From Palleronia pontilimi (GTDB lineage Bacteria; Pseudomonadota; Alphaproteobacteria; Rhodobacterales; Rhodobacteraceae), in assembly GCF_016412875.1 (NCBI RefSeq), contig NZ_JAEKPD010000014.1:85734-149733 (forward strand): DNA of 64,000 nt, written 5' to 3'. Positions 45,056-54,529 of the stretch are shown here, piece by piece. Position 1 is the stretch's first letter, and every line of letters starts with the position of its first letter. The position numbers were made by a program, and so were the translations under genes. The notes under the pieces are model-generated. The model made no database searches, was not told where the DNA came from, and saw nothing but the letters and a program-made list of their open reading frames with translations.

Positions 45056-45537
45056 TCAGTTCTTCACCTCCAGCGAATGTGGTCTGGGCGCCCGGTCTCC
45101 GAAGACCACGGCACCCGCGGCGAAGAGCCCGACAAGCGCGACTGATAGCCAGCCCAGCCAGTCACCGAACCGTCCATAAGCCGTCCGCACGCCCTCGGTC
45201 GGAACGTCCAAATACATGATGCCCGCCTCGCCGAACTCGCGGTTCATCTGCCCCAGCAACCGCTCATACGGATCCATGGCATAGGTGATCCCATCGTAGG
45301 TGGGACGGATAAGGGTGAACCCGTTCTCGACGGCGCGGTAAGGATCATTCAGGGTGATTCCAGTTGGAAAATCACTCGAACCGGTCAGCATGATGTCCAC
45401 ACCTGCCTGCCCGGCCTGAAGGGCAAGGCGGGGAAAGCTCATGTCCTTGCAGATCGCTACCGAAAGCCGACCATGGGGGCTGTCGACAATCTGCAGGATC
45501 GTGGGGCCACGCTCGAACACCGCTGCTTCGCCCATGT
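45056..45537 (-). pseudogene. carbon-nitrogen hydrolase, C-terminal fragment cut by an IS
   Basis: About 160 residues of a nitrilase-superfamily protein. LSVAICKDMSFPRLALQAGQ carries the catalytic-Cys position, followed by GVDIMLTGSSDFP and a C-terminal membrane helix (WLGWLSVALVGLFAAGAVVF) as in apolipoprotein N-acyltransferase-like proteins. The N-terminal part with the catalytic Glu and Lys is missing: the IS3 end starts at 45538. It was probably the first gene of the leftward unit with the sulfurtransferase and ligase. Confidence 0.8.
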
Positions 45538-45603
45538 TGAAGTGGTCCCGGAAAACTGAACAGTCAGCTAAGGTGTATCCCAAACCTCTGAAGGGATACG
45601 AGA

Positions 45604-45879
45604 ATGGCGAAGCGCCGGAATTTTACAGACCAGTTTAAGGCAAAGGTGGCGTTGGAAGCTCTGCGCGGTGATAAGACCGTGCAAGAGATCGCAGCGAAGC
45701 ATCAGTTGCACCCGAACCAGGTCAGCACATGGAAGCGGCAGGCCATAGATGGGATGGCCGATGTGTTCTCAGGCGGCAAGCAAAGCGGTCCGACGGAAGC
45801 TGAGGTCAAGGAGCTGCACGCCAAGATCGGGAGGCTGGCGGAGGAGAACGATTTTTTGTCGGAAGGGCTCAAAAGGTGA
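45604..45879 (+). CDS. IS3-family transposase OrfA (copy 2)
   Basis: A 91-residue HTH_Tnp_1 protein: NFTDQFKAKVALEALRGDKT, VQEIAAKHQLHPNQVSTWKR, EVKELHAKIGRLAEENDFLS. Its stop overlaps a GTG start of orfB. Similar in plan to the OrfA at 26888 but clearly a different IS, since the ends and the sequences differ. Confidence 0.92.
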   Translation: MAKRRNFTDQFKAKVALEALRGDKTVQEIAAKHQLHPNQVSTWKRQAIDGMADVFSGGKQSGPTEAEVKELHAKIGRLAEENDFLSEGLKR

Positions 45880-46731
45880 GCCCGGCAAAGAATCGGGCCA
45901 TGATCCAGCGTGACCATCCTGAGCTGAGCATCAGTCAGCAGTGTAGTTTGGTTCGGCTGAGCCGATCCGCGTTTTTATTACACACCGGTCGGGATTGACG
46001 CTGACACGCTGGCGATAATGAAAGAGATCGACCGCGTGCTTACCAAATACCCGTTCTTCGGGTCGCGCCAGATCGCGGCCTATCTGCGCCGGGAGGGCAT
46101 TGTCGTGGGCCGTCACCGCGTCAGGCGATTGATGGCTAAGATGGGCCTTGAGGCAATCTACAAACGCCCCATAACCAGCCAACCACATCCGCAGCATCCA
46201 GTCTTTCCATACCTGCTACGCAACATGGTTATCGACCGCCCCAACCAGGTTTGGTGCGCCGACATTACCTTCGTGCCGGTCAAGAACGGGTTCTTGTATC
46301 TGGTCGCGATCATGGATTGGGCAACGCACAAGGTTTTGAGCTGGCGGCTGTCGAACACGATGCACGCGGACTTCTGCGTCGAAGCGCTGAACGAGGCCAT
46401 GGCCAAACACGGGCCACCGGAGATCATAAATACCGATCAAGGATCGCAGTCCACTGGATCGGCCTGGATCACGAAGCTTACCGAGGCGGGCGTACGCATC
46501 TCGATGGACGGTCGGGGCCGCTACCTCGACAACATCTTCATCGAGCGATTGTGGCGGAGCCTGAAGCAGGAGGCGATCTATCTTGAGGAGATCAGTGATG
46601 GCTTCCAGGCCCGGCGCGTGATCAAGGATTGGATGGCGTTCTACAACACCGAGCGGCCCCATTCCGCGCTTGATCGGCAGACGCCCGACGACGCATATTG
46701 GGCGGGCTTGAATGAGCAGAAAGCAGCATGA
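45876..46731 (+). pseudogene. IS3-family transposase OrfB (copy 2), frameshifted
   Basis: The N-terminal part reads MIQRDHPELSISQQCSLVRL and SRSAF, then shifts at a T5 run (45972-45976); with four T it would continue YYTPVGIDADTLAIMKEIDR in the frame of 46018-46731. The rest has the DDE core: VWCADITFVPV, EIINTDQGSQSTG, DNIFIERLWRSLK. In the second motif SQF has become SQS. One indel inactivates the protein unless it is a sequencing error. Confidence 0.85.
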
Positions 46732-46810
46732 AACCTAATCACGATACACCTTAGAAACGCCGCAAACCTGTCCGAAGAGGTGGGACCACTTCAAGGGGGT
46801 AGGGAGAGAA

Positions 46811-47344
46811 ATGCAATACACTCAAGAATACATGGCACTAATGAAGCAAGAGGCTCCACATATGATGGACCATCTGCGCTATCTCGAGGTCTTATCAGAG
46901 GAAAGTAATAGGGGCGCTGTTCTGGTGACAGCATCAATGCTGGATGACGTCTTGACCAAGCTGCTTTTCGCCCGCCTTGTTGAGGGAAAGTCGTCGGCGA
47001 AGTTACTTAATGGGTTCAACGCGCCGCTAGGCACCTTTTCAGCGAAGGTTGCGGCCGCTCGGGCGATAGGTCTCATCTCGGAAGAGTGGCGCAGAGAACT
47101 CGATCTACTTCGCGCCATAAGGAATGAATTCGCCCACAGCGTTACTGCAACTCTTGGCGATGAGTCGATCCTCAACAAATGCAACGAGCTAAGTCTTTGT
47201 TTACCAGAAAAGGCAACAGATGCTGAGGGCGCGCGTACGAGATACTGGATGTCCGCAACTGCAATCCTAATGAACTCACTAAATGCCCTGCATGAAGGCA
47301 CTGTCGTACGTATCATTCCAATAGGCTGCCAACCTGCGTGTTAA
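46811..47344 (+). CDS. MltR-family (mannitol repressor-like) protein
   Basis: A 177-residue helical protein resembling MltR: EESNRGAVLVTASMLDDVLT, KLLFARLVEG, NAPLGTFSAKVAAARAIGLI and LLRAIRNEFAHSV. MltR represses the mannitol operon in enterobacteria although it has no classic DNA-binding motif; island-borne relatives have unknown roles. The RNxxAH-like RNEFAHS is reminiscent of HEPN proteins. AGGGAG precedes the ATG, only 10 bp from the IS3 end, so an IS-borne promoter may drive it. Confidence 0.8.
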   Translation: MQYTQEYMALMKQEAPHMMDHLRYLEVLSEESNRGAVLVTASMLDDVLTKLLFARLVEGKSSAKLLNGFNAPLGTFSAKVAAARAIGLISEEWRRELDLLRAIRNEFAHSVTATLGDESILNKCNELSLCLPEKATDAEGARTRYWMSATAILMNSLNALHEGTVVRIIPIGCQPAC

Positions 47345-47840
47345 TCCTCGGGGGGCATTTTACGGTTCATTGCGGACCTTAGCGGCATCCCGTGCGAATA
47401 GAAGCCATTTGAGATTATTCAAAAACGCTCCTTTGTGCCGGTCCGCTCTGCCCCAAGCAATACCGATCACTTAGACATGACAAAAACCTCCGGCAAAACC
47501 TTTGCAGTTTTGGCAGGTTTTTGACCACCGCCCTAGCGGCGTCTAAGCCACAAACATAGCCGAGCCGTTCCCATTTATTCAGCGAAATCAACAACCATGA
47601 TTGGTCACATATGTGACCAAAATCGCAAGGGTTGCCGCCATCCACGGCTCATTGGACTGACCTGCAAGCGAAAAGCGGCTGTTGAGACGTGGACTACACC
47701 CGATTGTACCAACCAAAGCAGTAGTGGCTCGCTGACATATCGAAACGTGCCAAGCGATCCAAAGACTGGGGGATGCACTGGGGGATCAAGATCCAAGAAA
47801 ATCTTCTATCCATATGAATTAGATGTATTTTTATTTTAGT
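47345..47840. other. right end of the island, no recognisable gene
   Basis: About 500 bp between the MltR-like gene and tRNA-Phe. It is more AT-rich than the core genome to its right. Short frames at 47597-47839 and 47415-47645 have no recognisable product. It probably contains arm-type integrase sites, which I cannot identify by eye. Confidence 0.5.
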
Positions 47841-47858
47841 AATGGTGCCCGGGGGCGG
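47841..47858. repeat. attachment-site repeat, right end
   Basis: AATGGTGCCCGGGGGCGG, identical to 24555-24572. It covers the CCA, discriminator base, 3' acceptor strand and start of the T-stem of tRNA-Phe. Confidence 0.88.
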
Positions 47859-47917
47859 AATCGAACCACCGACACGAGGATTTTCAATCCACTGCTCTAC
47901 CCCTGAGCTACCCGGGC
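47843..47917 (-). tRNA. tRNA-Phe (GAA)
   Basis: Read on the minus strand it folds as a cloverleaf: acceptor GCCCGGG with CCCGGGC, D-arm GCTC/GAGC, anticodon loop TTGAAAA (anticodon GAA), T-loop GGTTCGATTCC and an encoded CCA. The anticodon stem appears to have one T-T mismatch. Its 3' end is the island attachment site. Confidence 0.93.
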
Positions 47918-48008
47918 ACGGGTGGGGCGGGGCCCCTTGGGTGGCGGTGTCTTAGACGTGGGCCAGTGCCAAGTCCAGAGGCTTTCAGCCAAAAAGAGCG
48001 CAGCCCCG

Positions 48009-48182
48009 TCAGTGCTTGGGCGGCGCATCCTCCTGGGTGTCCGCGGACCAGTCGTCGCTCTCTTCGGCCGGCACCGCGTAGCTGCCCGTAAGCCACTTGC
48101 CCAGGTCCACGTCCGCGCAACGGCGCGAGCAGAACGGGCGGTATTTCGGGTCGGTCCTGCGATCGCAGATCGGGCAAGTCAT
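48009..48182 (-). CDS. yacG: DNA gyrase inhibitor YacG (zinc protein)
   Basis: A 57-residue protein starting [20 protein letters not shown]. The four cysteines CxxC and CSRRC form the YacG zinc site, followed by DLGKWLTGSYAVP, the conserved W and GSY block. YacG binds GyrB and restrains DNA gyrase. Its ATG overlaps the stop of the RNase gene, so it ends the leftward operon infA-maf-RNase-yacG. Confidence 0.92.
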   Translation of the reverse strand: MTCPICDRRTDPKYRPFCSRRCADVDLGKWLTGSYAVPAEESDDWSADTQEDAPPKH

Positions 48183-49222
48183 GGCATCGTCTCGCGGATC
48201 AGTTCATGCAGGGGAAGACGGTCGCGCTTGCGTTGCAGCTCGAAGCACCCCAAGGGCGTCCAGCCCGCCAGCACCGTGTCCACCGGATCGTCGCGGAAGG
48301 CCGCGCGCAGGGTCTGCTCGAGCACCTTGCGGTCCTTCTTGGGGCTCGGGGCGAAATCCACCGTGATCTGCCCGCCCAGGCCGCGGCATCTCAGCTGCGA
48401 CGGCAAGGCGCGCGCCGCGGCGATATTGGCCTTCAGGCCCGCCGACAGGGACGTGTCGCCGCCCGTGTTCACGTCCACCGCGACCAGGGCGCGGGTGGGC
48501 TCGATACTGATCCATCCGTGGGCGCCAAGTTCGGCGTGGGACGATGCCAGCACGTCGATCCGGTCCAGGATGCCATGATCGGCGAAGTTCCCGGGTTCGG
48601 CGAACAGGGCATCGGGCGTCGGCCAGTCGCGCCAGGCCAGCATGTGCGGATCGGGTCCGTCCACCAGAAGTTCGGGGTCACTGCCGGAATCGTCGGCGAT
48701 CTGCTGCGCCAGGTCCAGCGTCGCGGCGATATCTTCCGCGATTTCGCTGTCTGCCGCGTGTTCGGCGGCCGAGCGCAGGATCAGGCCCAGACCGTCGGGC
48801 GCGCCGGCCACGTCATGGGCGATGGCCAGCAGAACCTCGCGGCGGTCGTTGTCCCGGATGCCGCGCGCGACGTTGTAGCCCGGCGCTCCGGGGGTCACGA
48901 TGACGTGGCGCGATTTCAGGATCGGGCGCGCGGTGACCGGCACCGCCTTGCCCGCCTCGGAATAACCGGTGACCTGCACCAGCATGGCCTGGCCGGGCGC
49001 CAATCCCTTGCCCTGGCGCAGGTAGGCGCGGCCGCTCGGCAAGCGCAGCGTGGCGCCCCCCTGCCCCTTCATGGGCCGATCCACGATGGCGCGATAGATG
49101 GCCCCGGGAACGGGACGGCCCGTCAGGTCTTCGATCAGCAGGTCGTCGAGCTTTCCGTCGACCAGCATGGCGGCGGCCAGGTGATCGCCCCAGCTGTCCA
49201 GGTGCACCGTGCGCCCCTTCAT
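48179..49222 (-). CDS. ribonuclease E/G family protein
   Basis: A 347-residue protein of the RNase E/G family, short for the group and without a full S1 domain. The catalytic magnesium-site region is recognisable in [19 protein letters not shown], followed by [17 protein letters not shown]. In Rhodobacteraceae this gene follows maf and precedes yacG. It probably processes RNA in the cytoplasm, but loss of the N-terminal S1 part makes the substrate uncertain. The start at 49222 overlaps the maf stop (ATGA). Confidence 0.87.
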   Translation of the reverse strand: MKGRTVHLDSWGDHLAAAMLVDGKLDDLLIEDLTGRPVPGAIYRAIVDRPMKGQGGATLRLPSGRAYLRQGKGLAPGQAMLVQVTGYSEAGKAVPVTARPILKSRHVIVTPGAPGYNVARGIRDNDRREVLLAIAHDVAGAPDGLGLILRSAAEHAADSEIAEDIAATLDLAQQIADDSGSDPELLVDGPDPHMLAWRDWPTPDALFAEPGNFADHGILDRIDVLASSHAELGAHGWISIEPTRALVAVDVNTGGDTSLSAGLKANIAAARALPSQLRCRGLGGQITVDFAPSPKKDRKVLEQTLRAAFRDDPVDTVLAGWTPLGCFELQRKRDRLPLHELIRETMP

Positions 49223-49806
49223 GCGCGTCCCCAGACCGGCAGGCCCGCGGCTTCCAGAAGCTGCGCGGTCTCGTGCAGGGGCAGGCCGACGACGGCGGTG
49301 AACGAGCCCTGCATCCAGGGGATGAACGCGGCGGCCGGGCCCTGGATCGCGTAGCCCCCAGCCTTGCCGCGCCAGTCGTCGGTGGCGATGTAGCGGTCGA
49401 TGTCAGCTTGCGACAGGACCTTCATCTTCACCTGCGACTCGACATCGCGGGACCAGGTGCGATCGTCGGCGCGCACCACGATCGACGTGTGCACCCGGTG
49501 GCGGCGCCCGGATAGAAGCGACAGGAAAGCGCGCGCCTGGTCTTCGTCCTCGGGCTTGCCGAGGATCCGTCGACCGGCCGCGACGGTGGTGTCGGCGGTC
49601 AACAGGACCTCGCCCGGAGCCGCGTCCAAGGCGCGCGCCTTTTCCAGCGCCATGCGCGCGCAATAGGGGCGCGGGAGTTCACCCTTATGCGGCGTTTCGT
49701 CGATTTCGGGCGCCCGGATGTCGGCGGGAACAAGGCCCAGCTGGGCCAGAAGCTCCAGGCGGCGGGGCGAGCCCGAGCCGAGCACGAGACGTGGATCAGA
49801 GCTCAT
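49219..49806 (-). CDS. maf: Maf-family nucleotide pyrophosphatase
   Basis: A 195-residue Maf/HAM1-like NTP pyrophosphatase. Typical N-terminus [19 protein letters not shown], then [30 protein letters not shown] and [12 protein letters not shown]; the C-terminus has [20 protein letters not shown] and [12 protein letters not shown]. It hydrolyses non-canonical or certain canonical nucleotides (dTTP/UTP class) and has been linked to division arrest. It follows infA in the leftward operon. Confidence 0.94.
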   Translation of the reverse strand: MSSDPRLVLGSGSPRRLELLAQLGLVPADIRAPEIDETPHKGELPRPYCARMALEKARALDAAPGEVLLTADTTVAAGRRILGKPEDEDQARAFLSLLSGRRHRVHTSIVVRADDRTWSRDVESQVKMKVLSQADIDRYIATDDWRGKAGGYAIQGPAAAFIPWMQGSFTAVVGLPLHETAQLLEAAGLPVWGRA

Positions 49807-49822
49807 CGGACGCTCCCGCGCG

Positions 49823-49843
49823 CGATTTTTCGGCGAAAAATCG
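49823..49843. promoter_or_regulatory. hairpin between infA and maf
   Basis: CGATTTTTCG-G-CGAAAAATCG, a perfect inverted repeat of 10-bp arms in the short gap between the infA stop and the maf start. It may be a processing site or weak attenuator of the leftward operon; no T-run follows. Confidence 0.45.
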
Positions 49844-49851
49844 TCCCCGCC

Positions 49852-50070
49852 CTATTTGAAGCGATAGTTGATCCGCCCCTTGGTCAGATCGTAGGGCGTC
49901 ATCTCTACCTGCACCTTGTCGCCCGCCAGAACGCGGATGCGGTTCTTGCGCATCTTGCCTGCCGTATGCGCGATGATCTCATGGCCGTTTTCCAGCTCGA
50001 CCCTGAACGTCGCATTCGGCAGGAGTTCCTTCACGACACCCGGGAATTCGAGCAGTTCTTCCTTGGCCAT
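49852..50070 (-). CDS. infA: translation initiation factor IF-1
   Basis: A 72-residue S1/OB-fold protein: [20 protein letters not shown], then [40 protein letters not shown] and [11 protein letters not shown]. It is the canonical alphaproteobacterial IF-1 and binds the ribosomal A site during initiation. I use the ATG at 50070; two codons upstream there is another possible ATG. Essential housekeeping gene in its usual place upstream of maf. Confidence 0.97.
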   Translation of the reverse strand: MAKEELLEFPGVVKELLPNATFRVELENGHEIIAHTAGKMRKNRIRVLAGDKVQVEMTPYDLTKGRINYRFK

Positions 50071-50161
50071 GGTCAATCCTGTTTTGCCACCCCGTCAGTT
50101 CGGGGCGTGCCACTAGATGAGGGGAAACGCCCCCTTTTTCAAGGTCAGTTCTGCAGTGCGG

Positions 50162-50629
50162 CTATTCGCTCTGCATCATCACGCAGATCAGCGTGAACAG
50201 ACGTCGCGACGTGGGCTCGTCCACATCCGCCTTGCCCGCAAGCAGGGCGCGCAGCTGGCGCGCGGCTTCCGAGTGAATATCGCGGCGGGCCGTGTCTATC
50301 GCCTCGATCCGCGCAGGCGGAAGCGACTTCACCGCATCCACGTAGGTGTCGCAGAGCGTGGCGTAATCCTTCACCGCCTGCTCGAGCTGGCCCATGGCAA
50401 GGGTGAAGGCCGCCGCGTCCGAGCCGTCGCGCCCCGTCAACTCGAACCGGGCGCGACGATCCGGTGTCATGCCCAGCCGCAACGCATACGGCCCCTCGGG
50501 CCCGTCCAGCAGGGCGAAGCTGTTGGATTCCTCCAGGTCGAACACCGCCACGCGGCGCTCCTGGTCCATTTCCGGCGAGGGCACGGGCAGATCCGTTTCG
50601 TCGATCTCGATCGCGTAAAGGCGGCTCAT
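50162..50629 (-). CDS. UPF0262 family protein
   Basis: A 155-residue cytoplasmic protein with the conserved N-terminus LYAIEIDETDLPVPSPEMDQ, ERRVAVFDLEESNSF and RLFTLICVMMQSE at the end. UPF0262 is restricted to alphaproteobacteria and has no known function. Its start overlaps the hisD stop (ATGA). In relatives a low-molecular-weight phosphatase gene often follows before infA; it is missing here. Confidence 0.88.
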   Translation of the reverse strand: MSRLYAIEIDETDLPVPSPEMDQERRVAVFDLEESNSFALLDGPEGPYALRLGMTPDRRARFELTGRDGSDAAAFTLAMGQLEQAVKDYATLCDTYVDAVKSLPPARIEAIDTARRDIHSEAARQLRALLAGKADVDEPTSRRLFTLICVMMQSE

Positions 50630-51927
50630 TCGTTCAACCTGTCCAGCCGTGCGCGCACCGAAAGCCCGTGCGCCTCCAGGCTTTCCGAGCGGGCCAGGGT
50701 TTCCGCCCCGGGACCGATGGCCTTCAGGGCAGCGGGCGACATGTGGGCCAACGTCGTGCGCTTGAGGAAATCCATCACGGACAGGCCGCTGGAAAATCGC
50801 GCCGAGCGCGCGGTGGGCAGCACGTGATTCGGGCCGCCGATGTAATCGCCGATGGCCTCGGGCGTCCATTTGCCCAGGAACATCGCCCCCGCATGGCGGA
50901 TATTGGCGGCCAGCGAATGCGGCTCCGCGACGCAAAGCTCCAGGTGCTCGGCCGCGATCTGATCGGCAAGCGCGGCCGCTTCGCCAAGGTCGCGCACGAC
51001 GATGATCGCGCCGTATTCCCGCCAACTGGCCGCGGCGATGGCGCGCCGCTCGAGCGTCAGCAGGCGATCCTCCACGGCCTGGGCGACGGCATCGGCCAGC
51101 GGCGCGGACGTGGTGACCAGGATGGACTGGGCGCTTTCGTCGTGCTCGGCCTGGCTGAGCAGATCCAGGGCGATCCAGTCGGGATCGTTGTCCTTGTCGG
51201 CGATCACCAGGATCTCGGACGGCCCCGCGATCATGTCGATGCCGACGCGCCCGAAGACACGGCGCTTGGCGGCAGCGACATAGGCGTTGCCGGGGCCGGT
51301 GATCTTGTCCACGGGTGCCACCGTCTCGGTCCCGTAGGCCAGCGCGGCGATGGCTTGCGCGCCGCCGATCTTCAGCACCTGGTCCACCCCCGCGATCCGT
51401 GCGGCCAGCAGCACCAGCGGGTTGGCCTTGCCATCGGGCGTGGGTGCCGTGACCACCAGCCGCTCGACCCCCGCCACCTTGGCCGGGATCGCGTTCATCA
51501 GCACCGACGACGGATAGGATGCGAGCCCGCCCGGCACGTACAGCCCGGCCGCATCGACAGGTCCCCAGCGCCATCCCAGCGTGGCGCCCGCCTCGTCGGT
51601 CCACTGCGCGTCTTCGGGCATCTGGCGTTCGTGGTAGGCGCGGATGCGCGCCGCGGCCAGTTCCAGCGCCGCGCGCTCGTCCTCGGGCACGCGCGCCACG
51701 TGCTCGTCGATCTCGTCGTCCGAAAACGCCAGCGTGTCCGCCGTCAGCTCCAGCCGGTCGAACTTCGCCGTCAGCTCGATCAGCGCCGCGTCGCCGCGCT
51801 TGCGCACATACGCGATGATCGCGGCCACGGTGTCGTCCACGTCGGGGCTGTCCTCGCGCTTCATGGTCAGAAGCGCCGCGAACCGGCTTTCGAAATCCGG
51901 ATCTTCGGTTGTCAGGCGGTGTGGCAT
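50626..51927 (-). CDS. hisD: histidinol dehydrogenase
   Basis: A 433-residue NAD-dependent enzyme that performs the last two oxidations of histidine synthesis. Seen: GLYVPGGLASYPSSVLMNAI, KIGGAQAIAALAYGTE, KITGPGNAYVAAAKR, DMIAGPSEILVIAD, LLSQAEHDESAQSILVT with the zinc-site Gln/His, and AEHLELC. Full length and intact. First gene of the run hisD-UPF0262-infA-maf-RNase-yacG. A cytochrome gene on the other strand separates it from murA. Confidence 0.97.
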   Translation of the reverse strand: MPHRLTTEDPDFESRFAALLTMKREDSPDVDDTVAAIIAYVRKRGDAALIELTAKFDRLELTADTLAFSDDEIDEHVARVPEDERAALELAAARIRAYHERQMPEDAQWTDEAGATLGWRWGPVDAAGLYVPGGLASYPSSVLMNAIPAKVAGVERLVVTAPTPDGKANPLVLLAARIAGVDQVLKIGGAQAIAALAYGTETVAPVDKITGPGNAYVAAAKRRVFGRVGIDMIAGPSEILVIADKDNDPDWIALDLLSQAEHDESAQSILVTTSAPLADAVAQAVEDRLLTLERRAIAAASWREYGAIIVVRDLGEAAALADQIAAEHLELCVAEPHSLAANIRHAGAMFLGKWTPEAIGDYIGGPNHVLPTARSARFSSGLSVMDFLKRTTLAHMSPAALKAIGPGAETLARSESLEAHGLSVRARLDRLNE

Positions 51928-52086
51928 CAGATCATTCCCCGAGTCGCTGCCGATCTAATGGTTTCTGCGACCGGTTGGAACCGGACGCTGCGCCATTTGA
52001 CGCCGATCAAGTGTCGCATTCGCCCGGACCGTATCGTCGTCCGAAGGGGGCCGTGGGGGCCGTCACACCCAAGGAAAGGCATTGTC

Positions 52087-52491
52087 ATGAAAACATTTAT
52101 CCCACATTTGCTTGCGCTGGCAGTCTCGGTTTCCGCCGTGCACGCCCAGGACGAGGTCCGCGACACGGGCGAGGTCGAATTCGCCAATTCCTGTGCCACC
52201 TGCCACGGCATGGAAGGCACCGGCGATGGCCCGCTGGCGCAGATCTTGACCGTTCCGGTGCCCGATCTGACGACGCTGGCCCAAGCCAACGAGGGCGAGT
52301 TCCCCATGCTCGACGTCATCATGTTCATCGACGGGCGCACCGGCATCCGCGGCCACGGCTATCCGATGCCCGTCTGGGGCAAGCGATACGAAGAAGAGTT
52401 CGGCGACGATTACGGAACGATGGCGCGGGAATTGGCCGTGCGCGGACGGATCCTGTCGCTGGCCTACTATCTCGAGCGGATCCAGAAATAG
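52087..52491 (+). CDS. periplasmic cytochrome c
   Basis: A 134-residue class I c-type cytochrome. The signal peptide is MKTFIPHLLALAVSVSAVHA, the heme motif CATCH in NSCATCHGMEGTGDGPLA, and the distal Met ligand probably that in GHGYPMPVWGKRYE. It carries electrons in the periplasm; the partner is not evident. AAGGAAAGG precedes the ATG. It stands opposite to its neighbours, breaking the usual murA-hisD run. Confidence 0.92.
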   Translation: MKTFIPHLLALAVSVSAVHAQDEVRDTGEVEFANSCATCHGMEGTGDGPLAQILTVPVPDLTTLAQANEGEFPMLDVIMFIDGRTGIRGHGYPMPVWGKRYEEEFGDDYGTMARELAVRGRILSLAYYLERIQK

Positions 52492-52504
52492 CGTCCGAGC
52501 CGCT

Positions 52505-52966
52505 TCACTCGTGGGTGGGAACCCTGCCCGAGGGCGCGAGGTAGGGCTGGGTCACGTCGCGCAGCGTGACCTCCAGCGCCTCGACATCGACGGCAATCGC
52601 GCCGTCGCCCGCCAGCCACAAGATCACCCGCCCGGTGCCGTCTTCGCCGGGCTCGAGCGTGATCGACAGAAGCGACAGCACCAGGTCGGCATCTTTGCGG
52701 TCGATGCCTTGGGTCTTCACGGCCTGCACGTCCTCGATGGTCAGCAGCGCGCGGACCCGTTCGGCCCGGCGGGAGGCGCTATCTTCCCAGCGAAAGCGGT
52801 TGAGCAGCAGCGCGAACCGGCGCTGCGACCGTTGCCAGGTCATCTCGGTGATCGGAAACACCGAATCCTGCGTCAACGACGAGATCACCTGCAGATCCTC
52901 GGCGTCCATGGCCATCAGCCGCAGGGGGCCGGGCGACGCATCCTCGAAGCGCGCGTCGTCGGTCAT
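52505..52966 (-). CDS. DUF2948 family protein
   Basis: A 153-residue alphaproteobacterial protein of unknown function: [48 protein letters not shown] and [17 protein letters not shown]. Its ATG overlaps the murA stop, so it is coupled to murA, and this pairing is the usual arrangement in the family. Probably cytoplasmic. Confidence 0.88.
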   Translation of the reverse strand: MTDDARFEDASPGPLRLMAMDAEDLQVISSLTQDSVFPITEMTWQRSQRRFALLLNRFRWEDSASRRAERVRALLTIEDVQAVKTQGIDRKDADLVLSLLSITLEPGEDGTGRVILWLAGDGAIAVDVEALEVTLRDVTQPYLAPSGRVPTHE

Positions 52967-54234
52967 TGACCCTGGACCCGCTGCACGTCCGCGCCGACCG
53001 CGCCCAGCTTTTCTTCGACCCGCTCGTAGCCGCGATCCAGGTGATAGACCCGGTTGACCAGCGTTTCGCCCTTGGCGGCCAGCCCGGCCAGGATCAGCGA
53101 CACCGACGCGCGCAGATCCGTGGCCATCACGGGCGCGCCCTTCAGCCGCTCGACCCCGGTGACCGTGGCGTGACCGCCCTGCACGTCGATCTGCGCCCCC
53201 ATCCGCATCAGTTCGGGGGCGTGCATGAAGCGGTTCTCGAAGATGTTTTCCTCGAGCACGCTGGTGCCGTCGGCGGTGCAGAGCAGCGCCATCATCTGCG
53301 CCTGCAAGTCGGTGGGAAATCCCGGGAACGGCTCGGTCGCCACGTCCACCGCGCTGGCGCGGCCGTTCTTGCGGCTGACCTTCAGGCCGCGCGGCGTTTC
53401 CTCGACCGAGATCCCGGCCGCATCGAGCTTTTCGCAGAACGCGCCCACCAACTCGATCCGGCCGCCCAGGCATTCCACCCAACCGCCACAGATCGCGGGC
53501 GCCAGCATGTAGGTCCCGAGCTCGATCCGGTCGGTGACGACGCGGTGGGTGGCCGACTCGAGCCGGTCCACGCCCTGCACTTCGATGGTCGACGTGCCCT
53601 CGCCGTCGATCTCGGCGCCCATGCGACGCAGGCAACGGGCCAGGTCGACGATCTCGGGCTCGCGCGCCGCGTTTTCGATGATCGTGGTGCCCTTTGCCAG
53701 GGTCGCGGCCATCAGCACGTTTTCCGTGGCGCCCACCGACACGATCGGAAACGCGACCCTGCCGCCCGTCAGCCCGCCCGCGGGGGCCTTGGCGTGAACG
53801 TAGCCGTCGCGCAGGTCCAGTTCGGCGCCCAGCGCCTGAAGTGCCTTCAGGTGCAGGTCGACGGGCCGCGCGCCAATGGCGCATCCGCCGGGCAACGACA
53901 CCTCGGCATGGCCTTCGCGCGCCAGCAGCGGCCCCAGCACCAGGATCGACGCGCGCATCTTGCGCACAATGTCGTAGTCGGCCCGCGTGCTGCTCAGCGC
54001 GTGTGACGACATCGCCAGCACCTGCCCGCCCTGAAGCTGCGTCACCTCGGTTCCCAGCGACTCGAGCAGCATCGTCATCGTCTTGATGTCCGACAAGCGG
54101 GGCGCGTTGGTCAGCGTCAGCGGTCCGTCCGACAGCAAGGTCGCGGGCATCAGCGTCAGGCACGCGTTCTTCGCGCCCGCGATGGGGATTTCGCCGGCCA
54201 GCTCGCGACCGCCCTTCACCAGAATTGAGTCCAT
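52963..54234 (-). CDS. murA: UDP-N-acetylglucosamine 1-carboxyvinyltransferase
   Basis: A 423-residue enzyme that adds enolpyruvate to UDP-GlcNAc, the first committed step of peptidoglycan synthesis. Seen: [40 protein letters not shown], the catalytic-loop region [19 protein letters not shown] (with the reactive Cys), and [13 protein letters not shown]. Full length. Target of fosfomycin. It is followed by the coupled DUF2948 gene. Confidence 0.97.
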   Translation of the reverse strand: MDSILVKGGRELAGEIPIAGAKNACLTLMPATLLSDGPLTLTNAPRLSDIKTMTMLLESLGTEVTQLQGGQVLAMSSHALSSTRADYDIVRKMRASILVLGPLLAREGHAEVSLPGGCAIGARPVDLHLKALQALGAELDLRDGYVHAKAPAGGLTGGRVAFPIVSVGATENVLMAATLAKGTTIIENAAREPEIVDLARCLRRMGAEIDGEGTSTIEVQGVDRLESATHRVVTDRIELGTYMLAPAICGGWVECLGGRIELVGAFCEKLDAAGISVEETPRGLKVSRKNGRASAVDVATEPFPGFPTDLQAQMMALLCTADGTSVLEENIFENRFMHAPELMRMGAQIDVQGGHATVTGVERLKGAPVMATDLRASVSLILAGLAAKGETLVNRVYHLDRGYERVEEKLGAVGADVQRVQGQ

Positions 54235-54243
54235 GTCCGGATC

Positions 54244-54402
54244 CTACTGCTCGGGCGTCTGCGCGCCGTTCTTCCGCTCGTTCGCGCGGGCCCGCGCCTG
54301 CGCCTTGCGCTTGGCCATATTCGCCTTGAGCGCCTTCTTCAAACGATCTTCCCGGGTCTCGGCCCGGCCCGCATCGCCACGTTTCGAAGGGTCTTTCTCC
54401 AT
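54244..54402 (-). CDS. small basic hypothetical protein upstream of murA
   Basis: A 52-residue, strongly charged protein: MEKDPSKRGDAGRAETREDR, then LKKALKANMAKRKAQARARA. It resembles short uncharacterised proteins found upstream of murA in Rhodobacteraceae. It lies 9 bp upstream of murA in the same direction. Function unknown; it is likely to bind nucleic acid given its charge. Confidence 0.65.
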   Translation of the reverse strand: MEKDPSKRGDAGRAETREDRLKKALKANMAKRKAQARARANERKNGAQTPEQ

Positions 54403-54529
54403 GCCAGCTTCCTAGCGCAAGCCGACAACATGGTCCAGTTGGGCCTGAGCCACCTTGCGTGTCCGAAAAGCGCCACCACCCCTTGCGCGGACGTTTTATC
54501 GCGTCTAAAGACCCGCCCACGAACCGGAT

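Larger units (their letters stand above)
45538..46793 (+). mobile_element. IS3-family insertion sequence (copy 2), defective
   Basis: 1,256 bp bounded by a perfect 12-bp terminal inverted repeat TGAAGTGGTCCC (45538-45549 and its complement ending at 46793). OrfA is intact and orfB has a one-base insertion. The bases next to the two ends show no target duplication, so the element has probably taken part in a deletion or recombination; the nitrilase gene on its left is truncated. Confidence 0.9.
24555..47858. mobile_element. integrated mobilisable genomic island at tRNA-Phe
   Basis: A 23.3-kb segment bounded by an 18-bp direct repeat of the tRNA-Phe 3' end. A tyrosine integrase lies just inside the left end. 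The cargo includes a MOBQ-like relaxase and oriT, traC/traD, a defence cluster, ArdC antirestriction and two IS3 copies. No type IV secretion genes and no intact coupling protein are present, so it looks mobilisable rather than self-transmissible. Integration at tRNA 3' ends by tyrosine recombinases is well established; the boundary call is from direct sequence comparison. Confidence 0.87.

Noticed and set aside
45876..46731. Programmed frameshifting as the explanation of the IS3 orfB break
   Set aside because: IS3 frameshifting occurs between orfA and orfB; this break lies inside orfB, within a conserved stretch.
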